Assembly (NCBI GenBank): GCA_024636405.1
Contig: JAGXHC010000006.1
Coordinates: 1-20,815 of the forward strand
Source of the DNA: Sulfitobacter sp.
GTDB taxonomy: Bacteria > Pseudomonadota > Alphaproteobacteria > Rhodobacterales > Rhodobacteraceae
Direction: 5' to 3'
Length of the DNA: 20,815 bases
The position numbers were made by a program, and so were the translations under genes. Positions 15,115-20,815 of the stretch are shown here, one piece after another. The notes under the pieces were generated by a model. The model was given only the letters and a program-made list of their open reading frames with translations, had not been told where the DNA came from and ran no database searches. Position 1 is the first letter of the stretch; each line of letters opens with the position of its first letter.

Positions 15115-17151
15115 ATGCGCGACCCCCGCCATGACATTTTGTTTGACCCAATCACCCTTGGACCCGTGACCGCGCCCAACCGCTTTTATCAGGTGCCGCA
15201 TTGCACCGGAATGGGCTGGCGCCGCCCGCAATCTCTGGCTGCGATGCGCGGCGTCAAGGCTGAGGGGGGCTGGGGGGTCGTGAATACCGAATATTGCTCC
15301 ATCCATCCGACATCGGACAATGATTCCTTTGCCTTCTGCGCGCTCTGGGATGACGGCGATATCCGCGCGCATCGGATGATGACGCAGGCGGTGCACAGCC
15401 ACGGCGCGCTGGCAGGGGTTGAGCTTTGGGCGGGGGGCGGCATGGTTGTCAACCTGGGCACGCGCCTGCCACCGATGGGTCTGCGCAGCCTGCCGCAGAC
15501 CGATACAGGCGAGGTCCACCCCGGCCAGACCCGCGCCATGGATCTGGCGGATATCCGCGACCTGCGGCGCTGGCACCGCGATGCCGCCCTGCGCGCCGTG
15601 GAGGCCGGATTTGACATCGTTTATGTCTATGCCACCCACGGATATCTGCTGTCGCAGTTCCTTGATGCCGCGACCAACACGCGCAGCGATGCCTATGGCG
15701 GCACATTGGATAACCGTGTGCGGTTGGTGCGCGAATTGATTGAGGAAACGCACGAGGCCGTTGCCGGACGCGCCGCCGTCGCCTGCCGGTTCAGTGTCGG
15801 ACTGGACGATGCCGAAAGCTATGATGCCTTCGGACTGCTGGCGGATCTGCCTGACCTGTGGGATCTCACCGTGCCCGATTATGACATCGAGATGGGTCAT
15901 TCGCGGTTTGTCAAAGAAGGGGCGCTGCAATCCAGCGTTGGCAAGGCCAAGTTGATGACGCGCAAACCCGTGGTCGCCGTGGGCCGCTTTACCTCGCCTG
16001 ACGTCATGGCGCAGGTTATCCGCGAGGGCACGCAAGACATGATTGGTGCCGCGCGTCCGTCCATCGCTGATCCGTTCCTGCCGCTGAAGATCCGCGAAGG
16101 CCGCAGCCATGACATTCGCGAATGTATCGGCTGCAACGTCTGCTATGCGCATGACAGCCTTGGTGTGCCGATACGTTGTACGCAAAATCCGACGATGGGC
16201 GAAGAATGGCGGCTGGGCTGGCATCCCGAAAAAGTGCCCGCCGCACCCACGCCTGAACGGGTGCTGGTCATCGGCGGTGGCCCTGCCGGGCTTGAGGCTG
16301 CACGCGCGCTGGGTGCGCGCGGATATGACGTGATGCTGGCCGAGGCGTCGCGCACTTTGGGCGGCCGCGTCACACTGGAAAGCACCCTGCCGGGCCTTGC
16401 GGAATGGGCACGCGTGCGCGATTGGCGGCTGGGTCAGATCGCGCAGATGGACAACGTCGAAGTTTTTCCCGAAAGCCATATTGCCGCTGCGGATCTGCCT
16501 GCAATGAACGCCGCGCATGTCATCGTCGCCACCGGATCGGACTGGGCCGAGGACACCGTGGGGCGCAACAGCCCGCAAGGTTCACAATTGTCCGATCCCG
16601 CCATGATCATGGGCGCGCAACGTCTGCTGAACGGTGAAACGCTGGACGCGGACCATGTGGCGATCTACGACGATGATCACTATTATATGGGATCAGTTCT
16701 GGCGTTGATGCTGCGCAAGCGCGGGCATGACGTCACGCTGATCACCCCTGCCGGGCGGGTCTGTGCCTGGGGCGGCTATACGCAGGAACAACACGGCTCC
16801 AACACGGCACTGATCGCTGCGGGTGTGCGGACCCTGACCAATCGCACCCTGCGCGCCAGCGGTGGGGGACTGCTGCATCTGGATTGCATCTATGGCGGGC
16901 CGGCTCTGGAATTAAAGTGTGATACGCTGGTTCCAGTCACCCGCCGCATTCCGAGACGCGGGCTTTTTGATGCGCTGCGGCAGTCAGACCACGGGTTGCA
17001 AAGCCTCACGTTGATCGGTGACGCCGAAGCGCCGGGCCTGATCGCAGCGGCTGTTTATTCGGGGCACCGTGTGGCGATGGCGCTTGGCGCGGACGATCCC
17101 GACCGCGCCTTTGGCCGGCGTGAACACCCGATGCAGGGCCGGGATCGTTAG
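15115..17151 (+). CDS. Trimethylamine dehydrogenase-family FMN/[4Fe-4S] oxidoreductase
   Basis: This 678-residue protein starts at ATG 15115 with GAGGA 4 bases upstream. Residues 1-~370 are a TIM barrel of the TMADH/2,4-dienoyl-CoA reductase family, followed by FAD/NAD-type domains ([17 protein letters not shown]). The N-terminus tracks methylotrophic TMADH nearly residue for residue, including C30 in QVPHC, which forms the 6-S-cysteinyl-FMN bond there. The cluster ligands C337, C340, C343 and C355 (CIGCNVC) are kept, as are Y60 and the catalytic Tyr/His pair Y172 and H175. The segment holding TMADH W264 and D267 is three residues shorter and lacks both, and TMADH W355 corresponds to D347. 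It should therefore oxidise an amine other than trimethylamine, passing electrons to ETF. Its stop overlaps the convergent aminotransferase stop by 4 bases. Confidence 0.88.
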   Translation: MRDPRHDILFDPITLGPVTAPNRFYQVPHCTGMGWRRPQSLAAMRGVKAEGGWGVVNTEYCSIHPTSDNDSFAFCALWDDGDIRAHRMMTQAVHSHGALAGVELWAGGGMVVNLGTRLPPMGLRSLPQTDTGEVHPGQTRAMDLADIRDLRRWHRDAALRAVEAGFDIVYVYATHGYLLSQFLDAATNTRSDAYGGTLDNRVRLVRELIEETHEAVAGRAAVACRFSVGLDDAESYDAFGLLADLPDLWDLTVPDYDIEMGHSRFVKEGALQSSVGKAKLMTRKPVVAVGRFTSPDVMAQVIREGTQDMIGAARPSIADPFLPLKIREGRSHDIRECIGCNVCYAHDSLGVPIRCTQNPTMGEEWRLGWHPEKVPAAPTPERVLVIGGGPAGLEAARALGARGYDVMLAEASRTLGGRVTLESTLPGLAEWARVRDWRLGQIAQMDNVEVFPESHIAAADLPAMNAAHVIVATGSDWAEDTVGRNSPQGSQLSDPAMIMGAQRLLNGETLDADHVAIYDDDHYYMGSVLALMLRKRGHDVTLITPAGRVCAWGGYTQEQHGSNTALIAAGVRTLTNRTLRASGGGLLHLDCIYGGPALELKCDTLVPVTRRIPRRGLFDALRQSDHGLQSLTLIGDAEAPGLIAAAVYSGHRVAMALGADDPDRAFGRREHPMQGRDR

Positions 17152-18533
17152 CCTTCGGTCATCTGCTCCGTCACCTCTTCGAGCGCTGCTTCGAGGATAT
17201 CGAACATCTCATCGACCTGTGCGCGACTGATGATCAGGGGCGGCGAAAAGACTGCCATGTTGATCAGGGGCCGCACCAGAAGGCCACGTTTCTCACAGGC
17301 CTCGTCCAACAACGCACCCAGTTTGCGTTCCGCGGCAAGCGACGTGCCTGGCGTGTCGGGACGTCCCTGAATGCACGCCAAAAGACCCATCCCCCGTACA
17401 TCGCCGACAATCGCAAACCGCTCAAGCGCGCGCAGACGTTTCTGGAAGTGGGGCGTGATCTCCCGGACATGTTCGAGGATTTTCTCTTCTTCCAGAATTT
17501 CGATATTCTTGAGCGCGGCAGCGCAGCACACCGGGTGCCCCGAATAGGTATACCCGTTTGAAAACAACACGTTCTCATCCGGTCCGGTCATCCGCGCCAT
17601 CACCGCATCTGAAATGATGCACGCACCCAAAGGCAGATACCCCGAAGTAAGACCCTTGGCGCATGTGATGATATCGGGCACGATCCCGAACACGTCTTCG
17701 GAGGCAAACCAGTGGCCAAGCCGGCCAAAGGCGGTAACGACCTCATCGGAAATATACAGGATGTCATGCGCGCGACAGATCTCAAGCGTGCGCTTATGAT
17801 AGCCTTCGGGTGGAATAATGACGCCGCCTGAGCACAAGATCGGCTCGGCTATGAACGCACCGATATTGTCGGCGCCCAATGTCTTGATCGCGTTCTCCAG
17901 ATCCGCCACCTTCGCATCACACCACGCCGCGACGGTCATGTCGTCCGGCCGCGTGTAAGGATTGATGTCGGGCAGGAAATGCACCATGTCGCCGGCGACA
18001 TCAAAGCGGGATTTGTCGCGCTCCTTGCCGGTCACGGAAGACGCCAGATAGGTCGACCCGTGATAGCCCTTTTCGCGCGCGATCACCATTTTCTTGTCGG
18101 TGCGCCCCAGTGCGTTGTTCATGAAATGCATGGTGCGCAGCGCACTGCCGACAGCGGTAGAACCGCCGGTGGTAAAGAAGACGTTGTTCAGATCACCGGG
18201 GGCAAGATCGGCAATTTTCTTGGCCAGCATCGTCGATGGATCGGTGGTTGTCGTCCAGGGTGAGGTATAGGGCAGACGCAGCACCTGTTCTGCGATGGCA
18301 TCGGCCATGTCGCGCCGCCCATAGCCGATCTGGACGCACCACATTCCCCCCGGCCCGTCGATAAAGCGCTTGCCGCTGGAATCCCACAGATAGATGCCGT
18401 CGGCGGATTCGATGGGGTGGTAATCGCTTTCCTGCCAGGCATCCATCGCGGCCCAAGGGTGCAACTGATGGGTGCGGTCCCATTCATTCAGCGTGTCCTG
18501 CGATGGCTCATTGGGCAATGCGGTATCGGGCAT
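17148..18533 (-). CDS. Class III PLP-dependent aminotransferase
   Basis: The 461-residue enzyme belongs to the omega-amino acid/taurine/beta-alanine:pyruvate aminotransferase group. K293 in CAKGLTSGY is the PLP Schiff-base lysine, and D263 in [14 protein letters not shown] binds the pyridine nitrogen. The [14 protein letters not shown] stretch lies at the cofactor phosphate site. The start is set at ATG 18533, which has AAGGAG 9 bases upstream; ATG 18554 overlaps the GcvT stop (TGATG) but lacks a ribosome site. It is the last visible gene of operon B. In this setting it could move the amino group left after demethylation to pyruvate or 2-oxoglutarate, giving an aldehyde. The actual substrate cannot be told from sequence. 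Confidence 0.9.
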   Translation of the reverse strand: MPDTALPNEPSQDTLNEWDRTHQLHPWAAMDAWQESDYHPIESADGIYLWDSSGKRFIDGPGGMWCVQIGYGRRDMADAIAEQVLRLPYTSPWTTTTDPSTMLAKKIADLAPGDLNNVFFTTGGSTAVGSALRTMHFMNNALGRTDKKMVIAREKGYHGSTYLASSVTGKERDKSRFDVAGDMVHFLPDINPYTRPDDMTVAAWCDAKVADLENAIKTLGADNIGAFIAEPILCSGGVIIPPEGYHKRTLEICRAHDILYISDEVVTAFGRLGHWFASEDVFGIVPDIITCAKGLTSGYLPLGACIISDAVMARMTGPDENVLFSNGYTYSGHPVCCAAALKNIEILEEEKILEHVREITPHFQKRLRALERFAIVGDVRGMGLLACIQGRPDTPGTSLAAERKLGALLDEACEKRGLLVRPLINMAVFSPPLIISRAQVDEMFDILEAALEEVTEQMTEG

Positions 18534-18553
18534 GACGTGGCTCTCCTTGTGCA

Positions 18554-19732
18554 TCAAAACGCAGCCGGCGGGGTCGCGCGGGCGCGTGGATTGATGAAAA
18601 ATGTTTTGTTCTCGACCGTGACCGGCACCATTCTGCGGTTCCAGCGGCCTTCTTCGTTGACGTAAATTTCGGCCCAAAGGTCATCGGTCTTTGTCAGTCC
18701 AAAGGGTGCTTTCAGCTCTGCCAGCGCGATGTTTCGCTTGGTCGTAGGCGACCAGACGCCACTGGTGACATGGCCGACCTCGCGCCGTTTGCGGTGATAG
18801 ATCAGTGCGCCCTGCGCAGGCTTGAACCCGCCAATATCAAGCTTGGCCAGAACGGTGCGTTGTCCGCCCGCCTGCTGCGCCAGCAAGGCGCTGCGACCAT
18901 TGAAATGCCCCTTCTCGAAATGCACCATCTTGGCAAAGCCAAGTTCAATCGGGGTGCGCCCACGGTGCAGGCGCATCGCTGCGTGCACCGGCTGAAAATC
19001 CATGCCTGCGGCGATAAATCCGGCCTCGATCCGTGCGATGTGCAGCGCGTCAAAGCCGATGGCGCGCAGACCCCAGTGGCCCCCGGCCTGCCACAGCCGG
19101 TCCCAGATTTCGGCGGCCGCGTCCCATGCCATCCAGATTTCATACCCCAGATCGCCGGTGAACCCGGTACGCGAAACCCAGACGCCGTTCTCAACCTCGC
19201 GCCAGTCGAAAGGTTTGAGGTCCGACACGGCAAACCCGGCATCGTTGAGAACCGACCATGATGTGGGCCCCTGCAACGACAGCCCCGCGATGCTGTGGCT
19301 TTCATCCACGACCTCGACATCAAAGCCCCAGGCGGCATCCAGCAACCAGGTAAACATCGGCTCCTGACAGCACAGCCGGAAATCCGTGGCCGACGTCCGG
19401 AACAGCGTACCGTCGTCGATCAGCATCCCTTCTTCGTCACACCACATGACATAGCCGACGCGGTGATTGCCGATCCTGGTCACGTCGCGCGTGACCAGAC
19501 GGTTTACCATCGCTTCTGCACCGGCACCGGTGATGCGGTATTTGTGCATGGGCGAAATGTCGAACAAGGTCGCCTGATTTCGGATCGCGAAATATTCGAA
19601 TTCAGCCGTGTCCAGCACTGTCGGTGACAGATAACCTGCCCAATCCATCCAGCCCTGCGTGCGGCTTAGCGCCAGCAACTGGTCGTGGAACGGGCCGGGG
19701 ATCAGGCCAAGGGGCACATGTGCAACAGTCAT
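18554..19732 (-). CDS. GcvT-family aminomethyltransferase-like folate enzyme
   Basis: The 392-residue protein belongs to the GcvT/DmdA/dimethylglycine-dehydrogenase C-terminal family, which passes one-carbon units to tetrahydrofolate. Visible features are [18 protein letters not shown], the IDDGTLFR segment with the conserved Asp, and [11 protein letters not shown], followed by a C-terminal barrel domain ([11 protein letters not shown]). It is slightly longer than E. coli GcvT (about 364). No GcvP or GcvH is nearby, so it is not the normal glycine cleavage T protein. It probably captures formaldehyde-level carbon from demethylation as methylene-THF, with the adjacent FAD enzyme or the TMADH-like enzyme as donor. 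The start overlaps the upstream oxidoreductase stop (ATGA). Confidence 0.88.
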   Translation of the reverse strand: MTVAHVPLGLIPGPFHDQLLALSRTQGWMDWAGYLSPTVLDTAEFEYFAIRNQATLFDISPMHKYRITGAGAEAMVNRLVTRDVTRIGNHRVGYVMWCDEEGMLIDDGTLFRTSATDFRLCCQEPMFTWLLDAAWGFDVEVVDESHSIAGLSLQGPTSWSVLNDAGFAVSDLKPFDWREVENGVWVSRTGFTGDLGYEIWMAWDAAAEIWDRLWQAGGHWGLRAIGFDALHIARIEAGFIAAGMDFQPVHAAMRLHRGRTPIELGFAKMVHFEKGHFNGRSALLAQQAGGQRTVLAKLDIGGFKPAQGALIYHRKRREVGHVTSGVWSPTTKRNIALAELKAPFGLTKTDDLWAEIYVNEEGRWNRRMVPVTVENKTFFINPRARATPPAAF

Positions 19733-20815
19733 GACAACACCCCATCACGCATAACCTGGCGTGCTGCATTTCGCCCCGGCTTGCCGGTCACGTCGCCGCC
19801 CGGATGTGCGGAGGCACCACACAGATAATAGCCCTTTGCGCCGAAGGCATAACGCGACAGGCCGTACACCGGACGCACCGTCAGCAACTGGTCGATGCTC
19901 ATTTCGGCGTGGTGCCATTGCCCCCCCGGCGCGCCGGTCAGACGCTCGATATCGGCGGGAGTCAGCATCTCGGCTTGAGCAATCAGATCCGAAAGGTTCG
20001 GCATATAGGTGGCGAGCGTGTTCACGATATTGTCCTGCGCGTTTTGGCGCGCCGTATCGGTCCAACCGCCTTTGGGGGTGTGCGGCATGTATTGGCACAC
20101 CACAGACATGACATGGCGACCGTCCTTGCAAAGCGACGGATCGCTCAGCGATGGGATCACCGCTTCCAACACCGGTGCGGCCGACATTTCGTCGTATTTG
20201 ACCGGATTGAACGCCGCTTCGACTGCGGCGGCGGATGGCGCCACAACCAGCCGCCCTGCGCGCTGGGTATCGGACAGTCCGGGCATGTCCGGCACGCCTT
20301 TCAGCACAAGGTTCAGCTTGCCCACCGTTCCCTTGCTGCGCAGATTGCGCAAGCGGCGCACAGCTTCGATGTCATAATGCGCGGGCCCGGCAAGCTGCAT
20401 GGTCTGCGCCGCCCCCAAGCTTGATAATATGGCCTTGCTGTGCAGCACCGTGCCATTGTCCAGCGTCACGCCCGTCACCCGGTCCCCATCGATTTGCACC
20501 GACGCCACACCGCTGTCATAGCGCAGCGTTGCGCCGGTCCTGACCGCGACCTTCTCCAGCGATGCCATCACTGTGCCCATGCCGCCGTGGGGAAGGTGCG
20601 CGTCGCCCCCCTGCCCCATGCGGTACATCAGCGACACCACGCTGCCGGGGCTGCGCGGCCCGGCCCAGGCGCCGCGCACCGCATCGGCGGCCAGCACACC
20701 CGCCACCGGGCCATCGGTCAACTCATCCAGCACCACATCATATATATTGGACAGCAGGATGCGCAGAAATTCCCGCATCTCAACCTTGCCCATGCGCTTG
20801 AGGTCCAGCCCCAAC
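19729..20815 (-). CDS. PYROXD2/phytoene desaturase-like FAD oxidoreductase (5' truncated)
   Basis: The frame is open to the right edge, so the N-terminus with the FAD-binding Rossmann motif is missing; about 361 C-terminal residues are present. The sequence matches the NAD(P)/FAD-dependent amine oxidase-like family of PYROXD2 and CrtI. It has the LPHGGMGTVMASLEKVAV segment typical of the substrate-domain junction, and the C-terminal FAD-binding LCGASAHPGGDVTGKPGRNAAR. Upstream in operon B, it overlaps the GcvT-like gene by ATGA and is presumably co-transcribed. It could oxidise an amine or desaturate an intermediate of the pathway; family members are poorly characterised. Confidence 0.85.
   Translation of the reverse strand, partial: LGLDLKRMGKVEMREFLRILLSNIYDVVLDELTDGPVAGVLAADAVRGAWAGPRSPGSVVSLMYRMGQGGDAHLPHGGMGTVMASLEKVAVRTGATLRYDSGVASVQIDGDRVTGVTLDNGTVLHSKAILSSLGAAQTMQLAGPAHYDIEAVRRLRNLRSKGTVGKLNLVLKGVPDMPGLSDTQRAGRLVVAPSAAAVEAAFNPVKYDEMSAAPVLEAVIPSLSDPSLCKDGRHVMSVVCQYMPHTPKGGWTDTARQNAQDNIVNTLATYMPNLSDLIAQAEMLTPADIERLTGAPGGQWHHAEMSIDQLLTVRPVYGLSRYAFGAKGYYLCGASAHPGGDVTGKPGRNAARQVMRDGVLS

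Noticed and set aside
15085..16578. Minus-strand open frame of 497 codons opposite the TMADH-like gene
   Set aside because: It lies wholly opposite a confidently identified enzyme, has His/Arg/Gln-rich composition typical of a GC-rich antisense shadow, and matches no family.
18554..19732. Calling the GcvT-like gene the glycine cleavage T protein or DMSP demethylase DmdA
   Set aside because: No gcvH or gcvP is adjacent, and the N-terminal sequence does not resemble the DmdA I recall; family level only is justified.

Overview
The window looks like a chromosomal segment of a marine-type alphaproteobacterium, most likely Rhodobacteraceae (Roseobacter group). This is judged from the GC-rich coding sequence, the GTG/TTG starts, the cbpA-cbpM pair, the PotABCD-type transporter and the paired Rieske amine oxygenases. 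No sequence search could be run, so the taxon is an inference. Gene density is high and most neighbours overlap by a few bases. No rRNA, tRNA, insertion sequence, integrase or CRISPR array was seen.

Region 1 (1-4948) encodes exported signalling or envelope proteins. A plus-strand gene, truncated at the left edge, carries 30-residue tandem repeats and a C-terminal DUF4384-like domain. Facing it is a minus-strand operon: a small secreted protein of unknown function, a YceI-OmpA fusion, and a secreted caspase-fold protease whose C-terminus carries a CxxCH motif.

Region 2 (5372-7491) is housekeeping or accessory: a fumarylacetoacetate-hydrolase-family enzyme, and on the other strand a CbpA-type DnaJ co-chaperone followed by its modulator CbpM.

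Region 3 (7690-20815) is a catabolic cluster that I infer acts on an N-methylated amine, probably a quaternary ammonium compound or betaine. Operon A (plus strand, 7745-13777) encodes a Rieske oxygenase, two PotB/PotC-type permeases, a PotA-type ATPase, a second Rieske oxygenase and a phosphoethanolamine-N-methyltransferase-like enzyme. The matching solute-binding protein (13872-14939) is on the minus strand and ends in an intrinsic terminator. Divergent from it is a trimethylamine-dehydrogenase-family flavoprotein (15115-17151). Convergent with that is operon B (minus strand, entering from the right edge): a PYROXD2/phytoene-desaturase-like FAD oxidoreductase, a GcvT-family folate enzyme and a class III aminotransferase.

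A plausible working scheme is uptake, oxidative N-demethylation by the Rieske enzymes (both have Glu at the bridging position), further demethylation by the TMADH-like enzyme, one-carbon capture on tetrahydrofolate by the GcvT-like protein, and removal of the freed amino group by the aminotransferase. The same palindrome (core TTGAGCGCTCAA) lies just upstream of operon A and between the divergent binding-protein and flavoprotein genes, so one unseen repressor probably controls both. The substrate cannot be named from sequence. The binding protein and the flavoprotein both lack residues that define their spermidine and trimethylamine relatives.
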